64,000 nt of DNA. Origin: Pseudomonadota bacterium (lineage in GTDB: Bacteria > Pseudomonadota > Alphaproteobacteria > Acetobacterales > Acetobacteraceae). Of this stretch, positions 46,627 to 55,408 are shown piece by piece. How positions within the stretch are numbered: position 1 is the stretch's first letter; each line of letters starts with the position of its first letter. The stretch lies in NCBI GenBank assembly GCA_021805565.1, contig JAJZFA010000047.1, positions 1 to 64,000 of the forward strand. Direction: 5' to 3'. The position numbers were made by a program, and so were the translations under genes. The notes beneath the pieces were generated by a model, which saw only the letters and a program-made list of their open reading frames with translations, searched no databases and had not been told where the DNA came from.

Positions 46627-46742
46627 CGCCTGGGCATCGAAACATCGTCTATCGCCCGCTCCTGTGCCAGGGCCGCCCGCGGAAGTGGGTTCGCCGCGAT
46701 CGGCATCGCCGCCGCATCCCGTTCAGGTGGGCCGGACCCGGC

Positions 46743-46768
46743 GGCGGGTACACGGCCGTGTACCCGCC
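46743..46768. other. Perfect 26-bp palindrome between convergent genes
   Basis: The left half GGCGGGTACACGG (46743-46755) is exactly mirrored in 46756-46768, with no loop. It sits between the convergent KirBac-like and SDR genes, 10 bp from the SDR stop. It could form a cruciform, bind a symmetric regulator, or serve as a two-way transcription stop, but it has no T run. Confidence 0.85.
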
Positions 46769-46778
46769 CCGCAACGGA

Positions 46779-47537
46779 TCATAACTGGCGCTGTAGCGCG
46801 GCGACATAGCCACGGTTATAGGTTGGCGACAAATGCACTTCGTTCATCACGAGATGCTTTGGCAAACACGCGATATAACGTATCAGATCGCCGCAATCGG
46901 CCGGCTGGACCATGCGCGCGCGCACCTCCGGTCCAACCGGATTGGGCCGCTTATCCAGAATCGGTGTGGCGACCTCGCCCGGCAGAAAAACCGTGGAGCG
47001 GATACCGTTGACACATTCCTGCATGTTCAGGCCGTGGCTCATGGCCACAATGCCGTGTTTTGCCACCGTGTAGATCGGCCCGCTGACCCCGCCGATGAAT
47101 CGCCCGGCCATGGACGCGGTATGGATCAGCAAACCGTCCTTCCGTGCGCGCATGAACGGCAGCGCCACGGTGACGCAATACAGTGCGCCGGATAAATTCC
47201 CTTGCAGCAGCGTGTCGATCGACTCTGGCGTCAGTGTATCCCAATGACGCTCCACGATGTTGACGCCGGCGTTGTTCACCAGAATATCCAGCCGGCCGAA
47301 TGTTGCCCGGATGTAATCGCCAACGCCGCGCACCTGATCCGCCCGCGTCAGGTCCGCCGGCCGCACATGCGCTGTCCCCGTCTGGCCGATGCGGCGGGCA
47401 ACGTCGTCCAGCGGCGCCTGGCGTCGTCCGGTCAGCACCACGGTCGCGCCGGCGCCGGCCAAAGCGAGTGCCGCCGCTTCTCCGATCCCGGTCCCCGCAC
47501 CAGTCACCCAGGCAATTTTTCCCGCCAGACTTGTCAT
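46779..47537 (-). CDS. Short-chain dehydrogenase/reductase
   Basis: A 252-residue SDR. The cofactor motif TGAGTGIGEAAAL is near residue 11, NNAG at about 85, and the catalytic YTVAK is in SGPIYTVAKHGI. An Arg after the second strand (TGRRQ) points to NADP. The start at 47537 was chosen since upstream residues do not match the family. It is divergent from hemN with a large gap and converges with the channel gene. The substrate is not known. Confidence 0.9.
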   Translation of the reverse strand: MTSLAGKIAWVTGAGTGIGEAAALALAGAGATVVLTGRRQAPLDDVARRIGQTGTAHVRPADLTRADQVRGVGDYIRATFGRLDILVNNAGVNIVERHWDTLTPESIDTLLQGNLSGALYCVTVALPFMRARKDGLLIHTASMAGRFIGGVSGPIYTVAKHGIVAMSHGLNMQECVNGIRSTVFLPGEVATPILDKRPNPVGPEVRARMVQPADCGDLIRYIACLPKHLVMNEVHLSPTYNRGYVAALQRQL

Positions 47538-47780
47538 GATCTGTCTCCCCGCCGCATACCGGCCGGGCATTGTCCGGAACCGGGCACGTCAAGGCAAGGC
47601 CGGGTCCGGTCAGCGCGTCCCTGGCAGCGACCCCGGACGGCGATCGTCGTGGGCAGGCCCGCGAGATCGATATCGAATATCGCCGAAAACGCCGATGCCA
47701 CCGCGGCGCCGAGGTCGCGCACAGCCGCGAGCTCTATCCCGTCGCTGAAACGAGCCTGACGGGATACCGCGGGGACGGAA

Positions 47781-47794
47781 TTGATCCGGATCAA
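47781..47794 (+). promoter_or_regulatory. FNR/Anr/FixK-type box upstream of hemN
   Basis: TTGATCCGGATCAA matches the FNR-family consensus TTGAT-N4-ATCAA on both arms. It lies 35 bp before the hemN start. HemN genes are commonly activated by FNR-type regulators in oxygen limitation, so the site probably overlaps or neighbours the promoter. Confidence 0.9.
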
Positions 47795-47828
47795 GGCATA
47801 AGTCGGCCAGCGCGGGCAAACCAGTGCC

Positions 47829-49187
47829 ATGGGAAATACAGCGGACAGCGTCATCGCCAAATACCTGACGGAACGCATCCCGCGCTACACCAGCTATCCG
47901 CCCGCGCCGCATTTTTCATCCGCCACCGGACCATCGTCCTATCGCGACTGGCTTTGTACGCTCCCCGACTCTGCTCGGCTTTCTTTGTACCTGCATGTCC
48001 CGTTTTGCCGGTCGCTGTGCTGGTATTGCGGCTGCAACACCAACATCGTCCGGCATTGGGATGCCATCGAACGCTATATGCGAACCTTGCAACGGGAAAT
48101 CGCACTGGTGGCCCGCCTGACGGGAAGCCGCCGCGTGGCGCATATCCACTGGGGCGGCGGAACCCCCACGATCATGGGGCCAGGACTGTTCGCGGCGGCG
48201 ATGGCGCACCTGCGGAACCTGTTCGACATTGAACCAAACGCCGAGATCGCGATCGAGGTCGATCCGCGCCGCCTGGACACGGCAATGGCCGACGCTCTCG
48301 GACAGGCGGGCGTCACGCGGGCCAGCCTGGGCGTTCAGTCGTTCGACCCGTCCGTGCAGCACGCGGTGGCCCGCATTCAAAGCCTCGCGGACACACAATC
48401 CTGCGCCGACAGGCTGCGTCAGGCGGGAATCGCGGCGATCAATCTCGATCTGCTGTATGGTCTGCCGTATGAAACGGTAGTCACATGCGAGGCGACTGTG
48501 AAGGCGGCGCTGACCCTGGCGCCAGCGCGTTTGTCGGTGTTCGGCTATGCCCACGTGCCGGCCATGATGAAGCACCAGCGGGTGATCGATGCCGCCACGC
48601 TGCCGGATTCCGACGAACGATTGCTACAGGAACAGACCATCGGCCGTGCCCTGCTGCAGGCTGGCTACAATCGGATCGGGCTGGATCACTACGCCCTGCC
48701 GGGCGATCCGTTGTCCCAGGCACACAGCGACGGTACGTTAAAGCGTAACTTCCAGGGCTACACCGACGATCCGGCCGAAGCGTCGATCGGTATCGGGGCG
48801 TCCGCGATCGGGCAGTTGCCGCATGGCTATGTGCAGAACGCCGCCGACACCAGGATCTGGCGGGACCGGATCGAGGCGGGCGAACTCGCCACCGCGCGCG
48901 GGTTCCCGCTCGCCCGCGAAGATGGGCTGCGCGCGGCCATCATCGAGCGGCTGATGTGCGACCTAAAAGCCGATATTCCGGCATTGTTGCACCGCCACGG
49001 CTTTCCGGACGGGTGGCTGGATACCGAATTAGCCGGATTGCATCCCTTGGCCGCCGATGGCCTGGCCCAGATCGACAACGGTGTGGTCATCGTGCCCGAA
49101 GCCGCGCGGAACCTGGTGCGGCGGGTTGCCAGCGTGTTCGACGCTTATCTGGACCCTGCGGCTGGGCGCCACGCCCCGGCCGTTTGA
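47829..49187 (+). CDS. hemN: Oxygen-independent coproporphyrinogen III oxidase HemN
   Basis: HemN is a radical-SAM enzyme that decarboxylates coproporphyrinogen III in heme synthesis without oxygen. This 452-residue protein is of normal length. The start region PRYTSYPPAPHF is diagnostic and the radical-SAM cysteine motif CRSLCWYCGC (CxxxCxxCxC) is at residues about 59-68. GGGTPT and ASLGVQSFDP follow. The C-terminal HemN domain is complete. The FNR-type box 35 bp upstream predicts induction under low oxygen, fitting a facultative lifestyle. Confidence 0.95.
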   Translation: MGNTADSVIAKYLTERIPRYTSYPPAPHFSSATGPSSYRDWLCTLPDSARLSLYLHVPFCRSLCWYCGCNTNIVRHWDAIERYMRTLQREIALVARLTGSRRVAHIHWGGGTPTIMGPGLFAAAMAHLRNLFDIEPNAEIAIEVDPRRLDTAMADALGQAGVTRASLGVQSFDPSVQHAVARIQSLADTQSCADRLRQAGIAAINLDLLYGLPYETVVTCEATVKAALTLAPARLSVFGYAHVPAMMKHQRVIDAATLPDSDERLLQEQTIGRALLQAGYNRIGLDHYALPGDPLSQAHSDGTLKRNFQGYTDDPAEASIGIGASAIGQLPHGYVQNAADTRIWRDRIEAGELATARGFPLAREDGLRAAIIERLMCDLKADIPALLHRHGFPDGWLDTELAGLHPLAADGLAQIDNGVVIVPEAARNLVRRVASVFDAYLDPAAGRHAPAV

Positions 49188-49215
49188 TACAGCCGGGGCC
49201 GCGGCGCGACGAAAT

Positions 49216-49539
49216 TTACCGCGCTACGGATTTCGGTGTCGGCACGATCCGCGTCACGACGATAGCGGAACGATCGAGATACTCCGGCACGCGCGGTGCG
49301 ATCTGGGTTTTCCAATGGTCGGACTCGTACACCGCGGCATACAGCGCGACCCGCTGTTCCTCGCTATCGAAACGGCGGAGCCAGACATAGACCGAAGCAT
49401 CGGTTTCGCCTTGAAAGCTGCCGGTAATCACCATGCCCTTGGCCACCTGGAATGGAATAATCTCTTCTTCCATCATTCTGATCCAGCCGGCCATCTGTCC
49501 GGGCAGCACCTTGTATTGGCGTAGTTCGTAGAATGCCAT
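49216..49539 (-). CDS. NIPSNAP family protein
   Basis: A 107-residue protein with the NIPSNAP ferredoxin-like fold: ELRQYKVLPGQMAGWIRMMEEEIIPF at the N-terminus and YVWLRRFDSEEQRVALYAAVYESDHW in the middle. Members of the family act as small dimers of unclear role, often near catabolic genes. The gene stands alone next to hemN, on the opposite strand and convergent with it. Nothing suggests truncation. Confidence 0.85.
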   Translation of the reverse strand: MAFYELRQYKVLPGQMAGWIRMMEEEIIPFQVAKGMVITGSFQGETDASVYVWLRRFDSEEQRVALYAAVYESDHWKTQIAPRVPEYLDRSAIVVTRIVPTPKSVAR

Positions 49540-49599
49540 CTGTTCCCTCCTGATTGAACGTTGCTCAGCAAGCCACGGCTGGCGGAACGACGCAACTCA

Positions 49600-49644
49600 G
49601 GCAACGCTGGCGGATAAGTGCGTCAGCACGCCAGCAAAGTTGCC
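49600..49644 (+). repeat. Dispersed palindromic repeat, covarying copy D
   Basis: GGCAAC GCTGGC pairs with GCCAGC AAA GTTGCC around GTGC-GTCA-GCAC. Compared with copy A the arms changed together (GGCAGC/GCTGCC to GGCAAC/GTTGCC, and ATCGGC/GCCGAT to GCTGGC/GCCAGC) while pairing was kept. It lies in the gap between the NIPSNAP and AsmA genes. Confidence 0.8.
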
Positions 49645-49710
49645 GTGCAACACATCGGCTTAGGGATTGCCCGACGCTGCTGCTTTTAGCGATTATTGTC
49701 GGGCAATTCC

Positions 49711-51714
49711 TCAGTGCGCCGGGGCAGGGCCTTTCGATGCTGGCGGCAGTGCCTGTCCGCCCGCCTGTGCGCGGGCGCGCGCCAGCAGCACGCCGCACCG
49801 AGCATCCGCCGCTTCCGACGTGCCGAACTGGATGGTCGGCAGTATCGCCAGCGGCAGGAACAGCGCCCCCAAACCGACGGCCGCCCCCAGCCGGGCGACA
49901 GCTTCGGCGCCAGGACGAATGGACGGATCCTTGAACGTGCCGCCGATACTCAGCCGGGTCGGCAACGAACCGACCGAGAAATGCTTGGAATCGGTCTTCA
50001 GGCCCAGATCGATCGTTTCCTTCGACAAATTAACGTTGCCAACGACATTGACGATCGCCTCTCCGGTATCCAGCGTCACCGCGTCGAAATCCAGCACGCC
50101 GCGCCGCAGCGCCATGTCCCCGACGAAACACTGCACCGGTGTCTTGTCTGGAATCCCCAGCGCCGACAGCAGGGCTTTGCCAAACTGCAATCCCGTAAGG
50201 TCGATCAGCACCGCCGACAGGTCGCCGCCAGCCATTGCCATCTTCACCTCGCCGTTGCCGTTCGCCATCAGCGACGCCATCGAGTTGCCGGTTGCATCGA
50301 TCGCACCCACGCCACTAACCGATCCGGCGCCCTGAAACGTATGCGTCGCCGCCATCATCCGGGCCAGATCGAGGTTCTGCATCCGCAAATCGACCTTGGC
50401 ATGGACGTTCTTACCGCTTTCCGGGACGAGTTCGACATGGGCGGTCAGGTGCCCCTTGCCGATTGCGAAACCGATCGGATGCAGCGTGATTCGTCCGCCC
50501 ACGACATCCATGGCAACCGTTACATCGTCCAGCGGCATATCGCGCCCCGCGATAGCAGCGGCGTGGTAGTGCAGGTGGATATCGGCCCAATCCAGTTTCG
50601 GCACATCGATCGGCGTGTCTGGAAACAGCTTCGGGCTGGCGCGCGCGGCGGCCGCTGCCTCGCGCTCCTTGGGCGTGGCGTTGGCGGTTGTGGCCCGTCC
50701 CGGCGTGCCGCCGATGAATCCGTTCAGGTCCGGCAAATCGACCCGCCTGGATCGAAGGTCCATCGTCACCAGCGGCTTCGATTGGCCGTGTTCGGTCGAT
50801 CCGCCCGGTTGTTCTTCTATCGTGCCGCCAATGTCGGAACTACCCAGCCGGCCCTCGAAATCCTCGAAACGGATTTTGTCGAGACCGTCCAGTATCAGCT
50901 TGCCCGTAATATCGTAGGCCGGCGTTTGCGGGATCGGAAACCCGACGAATCGATCCAGCAACGCCATATCCGGACCGCTGAGTTTAAGCCTTACATCCGC
51001 ACCTTGAAGCGCCAGCGGGTCGCGCAGCGTGCCGTTGAGCGCGATCCGGGTGGGCCCGTTCACCAGGTCCAGTTTTATCGGCCATGGGTGCGCCGCGTCG
51101 CGCAGCGACAATAACGCCCCCCCGACAAGCGTGCCGGCGACCGGTTGATCCGCGTAACGGCCTTTGGCATCGACGACGATTTGCGCCGCATCGCCTTCGC
51201 CCCTGGTCTCGATCCGGGCGTTGAAATCGGTTTTCAGGCGGGAAATCGCGACATGGGCGTCGCTGTCGGCAATTTGGACGTTGCCGATTTTGACCGGGGT
51301 TCCGCCTTTGCTTCCGCTGGCCGGGAATTTGTAATTCGCCGCGCCGCTGGGCGTCTCGGCCACCAGGATTTTCGCGCCGGCGGCGCCGATCATGGGCAGA
51401 ACCAGGCCGCGACCGCGGATATAGTCCCAGGCGCCGGCCTGAATCTTCAATGTCTGGATCGTCGCGAACTTAGCATCGGTGGTGGGCCAGTCCGGCGGGT
51501 TGGCGATCGTCACATCGGCGGCATCGACCTCGACAATGCGGCCAAGATGCACCTGCAAATGCCCGATCGTCACCGCCCGTCCTAACGCCGCGGAGGCTTT
51601 GGATTCGACGATCGGGATAAACCAGTCCCAGTTCCAGAATACGGCCAGCGCGCCGATCAAAAGAACGGGAACACCTGTCCAGGCGAGGCGTCGCAGGGCG
51701 CGGGAACGTATCAT
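49711..51714 (-). CDS. AsmA family protein
   Basis: A 667-residue AsmA-type protein with one N-terminal membrane anchor (residues 8-27, AWTGVPVLLIGALAVFWNW) and a long periplasmic beta-rich body. The family segments GRAVTIGHLQVHLG and VDAADVTIANPPDW lie at the start, and the C-terminal AsmA-like half contains GNGEVKMAMAGGDLSAVLIDLTGLQFGKALLSALG. Such proteins are thought to bridge the periplasm and move phospholipids or shape the outer membrane. The gene is single and ends in a Pro/Ala-rich tail. Confidence 0.87.
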   Translation of the reverse strand: MIRSRALRRLAWTGVPVLLIGALAVFWNWDWFIPIVESKASAALGRAVTIGHLQVHLGRIVEVDAADVTIANPPDWPTTDAKFATIQTLKIQAGAWDYIRGRGLVLPMIGAAGAKILVAETPSGAANYKFPASGSKGGTPVKIGNVQIADSDAHVAISRLKTDFNARIETRGEGDAAQIVVDAKGRYADQPVAGTLVGGALLSLRDAAHPWPIKLDLVNGPTRIALNGTLRDPLALQGADVRLKLSGPDMALLDRFVGFPIPQTPAYDITGKLILDGLDKIRFEDFEGRLGSSDIGGTIEEQPGGSTEHGQSKPLVTMDLRSRRVDLPDLNGFIGGTPGRATTANATPKEREAAAAARASPKLFPDTPIDVPKLDWADIHLHYHAAAIAGRDMPLDDVTVAMDVVGGRITLHPIGFAIGKGHLTAHVELVPESGKNVHAKVDLRMQNLDLARMMAATHTFQGAGSVSGVGAIDATGNSMASLMANGNGEVKMAMAGGDLSAVLIDLTGLQFGKALLSALGIPDKTPVQCFVGDMALRRGVLDFDAVTLDTGEAIVNVVGNVNLSKETIDLGLKTDSKHFSVGSLPTRLSIGGTFKDPSIRPGAEAVARLGAAVGLGALFLPLAILPTIQFGTSEAADARCGVLLARARAQAGGQALPPASKGPAPAH

Positions 51715-51821
51715 CCGGTCGCAAACGCGCGACCGAAGGCGCGGTTGTCCCGGCTGGATATCAATTTAACGAAACCCAGCCGGGACCATCGGACATTACC
51801 GTCAGGGTGGCCCGCGTCCGG

Positions 51822-52487
51822 TCAGCCCAGATGCCTGGCGAACAGTTCCAGTGTCCGCTTTTGCGCCAGGTCATAGTCCGGTGCGCTATAACTGCCGCGT
51901 TCGTCGCAACCGAACCCGTGTTGTGCGCCGTCGTACACAAAGACCTCCACCTTGGGCTGCGCCGCACGCACCGCATCCACATCGGTCATCGGAATCGACG
52001 CATCCTTCTCGCCGAAATGCATCTGCACCGGGCAATGCGCGTGCTCGTTTTTCGTGCCGGGTATCCCGCCGCCGTACCAGCAGGACGAGGCCGCGAACCG
52101 CGTCGTGCGCGTAGCGCCCCACCAGGCGACCGTGCCGCCAAAGCAATACCCAACGATGCCCAGTTTCTTGCCAGCCAGATGGGCCGCCGCGGCTTCGATG
52201 TCTTGCATGACATCGGCATCGGATAGTTTCATGCGCAGATCGCGGCCCTTGCCGATGTCGTCCGGCGTATAGCCCAGTTCCACGTCGCGCTGCGTTCGGT
52301 CGAACAGGGCCGGCGCCACCACCGCATAACCCAAGGCGGCGAAGCGATCCGCCATGTCGCGGATATGCGGGTTGACGCCGAAGATCTCCTGCACCACCAC
52401 CACGCCCTTCGTGGCGTCGTCCGGCCCCGCCACATAAGCCGAAAAGCTGAAGCCGTCCGCGGCCTTTAACTGGATTGTCTTGCCCAT
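51822..52487 (-). CDS. Dienelactone hydrolase family protein
   Basis: A 221-residue alpha/beta hydrolase of the dienelactone hydrolase family. The Cys nucleophile C115 is in VGYCFGG, the Asp D162 in FGEKDASIP and the His H190 in GAQHGFG; Glu34 in VVQEIFG matches the residue that holds the Cys in its resting form. The MGK start at 52487 gives the family length; the frame continues upstream without similarity. Dienelactone hydrolase activity is a family inference; other small lactones or esters are possible. Confidence 0.9.
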   Translation of the reverse strand: MGKTIQLKAADGFSFSAYVAGPDDATKGVVVVQEIFGVNPHIRDMADRFAALGYAVVAPALFDRTQRDVELGYTPDDIGKGRDLRMKLSDADVMQDIEAAAAHLAGKKLGIVGYCFGGTVAWWGATRTTRFAASSCWYGGGIPGTKNEHAHCPVQMHFGEKDASIPMTDVDAVRAAQPKVEVFVYDGAQHGFGCDERGSYSAPDYDLAQKRTLELFARHLG

Positions 52488-52678
52488 TTGAATCTCTGTC
52501 TCCCGAACCATAACAGCGGAGGCGGATAAAAGGAGGAGATCGCGCCGCCCGTCAACCAAGCGTCTGCGTCCCTGTTCGGCTTGCGGGCCCGGCGGTTCGA
52601 TGGTCAAGTTCCAGCCTGCGATCCTGGAAGGCAACAGGCGACGGTATCGCCGCCCAGGTTCTAGGGAGACAAACGCAT

Positions 52679-53752
52679 ATGACCCCGATCGGCGATTCGA
52701 AGAGCCCGTACACCGGCCTGATCCATCGTAACGATGCCGCCTTGAAGGCCTGGCTGGCGCGGCGTCCGGCGGAGACCGCGCTGGAACCCGATTTGCCGAT
52801 TATCGATCCGCATCATCATTTCTGGGATACGCCGCATCGCGGCACCTACTTCCTTCCCGACCTGCTCGCGGATATCGGCGGCGGGCATAAAATCGTTTCG
52901 ACTGTGTTCATGGAATGCCAGGCGATGTACCGCAAACATGGCCCGGCCGAGATGGCGCCGGTCGGCGAGGTCGAATTCGTCAACGGCATCGCCGCGATGA
53001 GCGCATCCGGCCATTACGGTCCCTGCCGCGTGGCCGAGGCGATTATCGGTTACGCCGACCTTCGCCTTGGCAGCCGGGTGCGGGAGGTTTTACAGGCCGA
53101 GATCGCCGCCGGTAACGGCCGCTTTCGCGGCATTCGCATGGGCGTGGCGTGGGACGGCGATTTATCGGTCGGCAAATACGCATCCCGAACCGTTCCGCCG
53201 CAACTGGTTCACGACCCTGTGTTCCGCCAGGGTTTCGCCGAACTGGCGAAGCTGGGGCTGACGTTCGAATCCTGGCAGTATCATCCGCAACTATCCGGTG
53301 CGATCGACCTCGCCAGGGCGTTTCCGGACACGACGATCGTTCTGGATCATGTCGGCGGCGTGCTTGGAGTCGGGTCTTATTCCGGACGCCGCCAGGAGAT
53401 CCTCCAGACATGGCGCAAGGATATCCAGGAACTCGCGAAATGCCCCAACGTGAACGTCAAGCTTGGCGGTTGCGGCATGACATCGTTCGGGTTCGAATTC
53501 ATCGACCGCGACGTGCCGCCGGGTTCGGACGATCTCGCCGCCGCATGGCGCCAGTATATCGAACCCTGCATCGAAGCCTTCGGCGCCGATCGCTGCATGT
53601 TCGAAAGTAATTTTCCGCCCGACAAGCAATCCGGCGGCTACACCGAATTATGGAACGCCTTCAAACGCATCGCCTCCGGTGCCTCGGCGACCGAAAAAAG
53701 GGCGCTGTTCAGTGGCACTGCCGCGCGGGTTTACGGTATGATCCCCCCTTAG
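52679..53752 (+). CDS. TIM-barrel amidohydrolase (amidohydrolase_2 / PDC lactonase-like)
   Basis: A 357-residue amidohydrolase-2 protein with the metal-binding start IIDPHHHFWD (residues about 41-50), related to 2-pyrone-4,6-dicarboxylate lactonase and similar lactonases or decarboxylases. Later metal or substrate residues lie in LDHVGG (about 222) and in FESNFPPD near the C-terminus. It is divergent from the dienelactone hydrolase and converges with an enoyl-CoA hydratase gene. The stop codon TAG is the first base of palindromic repeat copy E. Confidence 0.87.
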   Translation: MTPIGDSKSPYTGLIHRNDAALKAWLARRPAETALEPDLPIIDPHHHFWDTPHRGTYFLPDLLADIGGGHKIVSTVFMECQAMYRKHGPAEMAPVGEVEFVNGIAAMSASGHYGPCRVAEAIIGYADLRLGSRVREVLQAEIAAGNGRFRGIRMGVAWDGDLSVGKYASRTVPPQLVHDPVFRQGFAELAKLGLTFESWQYHPQLSGAIDLARAFPDTTIVLDHVGGVLGVGSYSGRRQEILQTWRKDIQELAKCPNVNVKLGGCGMTSFGFEFIDRDVPPGSDDLAAAWRQYIEPCIEAFGADRCMFESNFPPDKQSGGYTELWNAFKRIASGASATEKRALFSGTAARVYGMIPP

Positions 53753-53860
53753 GGCAGCATCGGCGGCAATGGCGTCGCCGCGCCGATAAAGCTGCCCGCT
53801 CAGACAAAGGGCCAGGGCAGCATCGGCGACAACGGCGTCGGCACGCTCGGTCCTGTCGGA
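53752..53860 (+). repeat. Dispersed palindromic repeat, copy E plus partial copy
   Basis: A full hairpin GGGCAGC ATCGGC ... GCCGAT AAA GCTGCCC (53752-53797) begins on the last base of the amidohydrolase stop codon. A second, partial copy starts at 53815 (GGGCAGCATCGGCGAC). A further small hairpin CCTGTC/GACAGG lies near 53852-53864. The region separates convergent genes and could stop transcription. Confidence 0.85.
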
Positions 53861-53878
53861 CAGGCAACAGCCGCCAGT

Positions 53879-54733
53879 TCAGTCAGGATCGTGTCCGCGC
53901 ACCGCGGCGTACCCGCTTCCAAACGCCGAATCGCGCTTCTGGAAGGCGTGCTTCACCCCGTGTTCGCGCATCGTCGCCTTGAACGCCATCGCCATGGGCG
54001 CCAAATGGCCACGCGCGTCGATCTCGGCGCCGATGCGCTGAAGCGTGCGGGCACCCATCAGTTCCAGGCCCAGATTGACCATGCGCTTGTTCGCCGACAG
54101 CAGATGCGGGTCTACCAGGCCCATGCGGGCCGCCAACCGCATGACCTCGGTTTCCAACTCCGCCGCAGGATACGATTTCAACGCCAGCCCGATCTCCGCC
54201 GCGTCCTTGCCGGTGAGTGAATCGCCTGTCAGCAGCAGGCGTTTCGCCCATTGCGGGCCGCAGTGATACAGCCACATGCTGCCCGGCGGCGTGCCCAGGT
54301 CGCGCACCGGAGGAAAGCCGATACGGGCGTCGTCGGCAACCAGGATCATATCGCAAAACCACGCCAGTTCCGTTCCGATCCCGATGCAAGTCCCGTGCAC
54401 CTGCGCAATGACCGGCTTGTGCATATCGAACAGTTCGATGCGCAGTTTTTGCCCTTGCTCCAGCCGCCACACGTCGTCGTCGATCTGCGAGCGCCCGCGA
54501 TAATCGGGTCCGCGACCCGAGGAAAATTCGTTCAGATCGGCGCCGGCACAAAAATGCGGACCGGCGCCACGCAGCACGACGCAATGAACCGGGTCGTATT
54601 CGTCCGCCTCCTTCAGCGCCGCATTCAGTTCGCGCAGCAGTTTCCCGCTCAGGGCGTTGCGCCGTTCCGGGCGGTTCAGTGTGATAATGCAGGTGGTGCC
54701 CTTCACCTCGTAGGCAATTTGCTCGAAGTCCAT
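53879..54733 (-). CDS. Enoyl-CoA hydratase/isomerase family protein
   Basis: A 284-residue crotonase-fold protein. The oxyanion-hole segments are HFCAGADLNEF (residues 64-74) and HGTCIGIGTELAWFCDMILVADDARIGFP (about 120-150). Residues expected to carry the acid-base function lie around ELAW and PPVRDLGTPPG, though the latter differs from the usual GLIPGG pattern, so classical hydration is not certain. The start at 54733 was chosen because the next in-frame start overlaps the gene upstream. Its CoA ester substrate is unknown. Confidence 0.87.
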   Translation of the reverse strand: MDFEQIAYEVKGTTCIITLNRPERRNALSGKLLRELNAALKEADEYDPVHCVVLRGAGPHFCAGADLNEFSSGRGPDYRGRSQIDDDVWRLEQGQKLRIELFDMHKPVIAQVHGTCIGIGTELAWFCDMILVADDARIGFPPVRDLGTPPGSMWLYHCGPQWAKRLLLTGDSLTGKDAAEIGLALKSYPAAELETEVMRLAARMGLVDPHLLSANKRMVNLGLELMGARTLQRIGAEIDARGHLAPMAMAFKATMREHGVKHAFQKRDSAFGSGYAAVRGHDPD

Positions 54734-54838
54734 CGCATCCTCCTGTGTGGCCTCGATTGCAGTCAACCAATGGACGGAGTTGGGTGCAAGAGCATGGTTC
54801 CGCTTCGCGGTTGCCCGGAACCGCGCTACCCCGGCGTT

Positions 54839-55408
54839 ATGCCGCGCATTCACATCCTGGGGGCCTCCGGCTCCGGCACCTCGACCCTCGGCGCGGCCCT
54901 CGCACGGCGGCTGGGGGTGACCCATACCGATGCCGACAGTCTTTACTGGATGCCGACCGACCCCCGCTTCACGACCCCGCGCGCCGCCGCGGATCGGCAG
55001 ACATTGCTGATGCGAACGTTGCCCGTCGCCGGCCACTGGGTCTTCTCCGGCGCCGCCACGAAATGGGCAGCGCCGCTGGAACCGTTCTACGATCTGGTGG
55101 TGTTCCTGCGCCTTGATTCCACCGAACGCATGATCCGGCTGCGGCGGCGGGAGGCCGATCGCTACGGCGCCCGGATCCTGCCAGGGGGCGACATGGCCGC
55201 GCTCAACGCCGCCTTTATCGCATGGGCGGAGTCCTACGACACCGCCGGGTCGCTGCGCCGGGGCCTGCTAACGCACGAAGCCTGGCTGATCGATCAGCCA
55301 GCGCCGGTGCTACGCCTGGATTCCGTTCGGCCGGTCGCGGATCTCGTCACCGAGATCGTTCTGTGGTTCGATCCGCTGCATTCGCGCCGGAAGGAAACCG
55401 ATGGCTGA
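54839..55408 (+). CDS. P-loop NTPase, adenylate kinase-like, with non-canonical Walker A
   Basis: A 189-residue small P-loop protein of the kind annotated as adenylate-kinase-like or topology modulation protein. The nucleotide loop is GASGSGTST at residues 8-16, where Thr14 takes the place of the usual Walker A lysine. RMIRLRRREADRYGARI is likely the lid. Such a Lys-less loop is, as I recall, found in a subset of this family. The stop overlaps the next gene start by 8 bp, so the pair is coupled. The function is not known. Confidence 0.78.
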   Translation: MPRIHILGASGSGTSTLGAALARRLGVTHTDADSLYWMPTDPRFTTPRAAADRQTLLMRTLPVAGHWVFSGAATKWAAPLEPFYDLVVFLRLDSTERMIRLRRREADRYGARILPGGDMAALNAAFIAWAESYDTAGSLRRGLLTHEAWLIDQPAPVLRLDSVRPVADLVTEIVLWFDPLHSRRKETDG

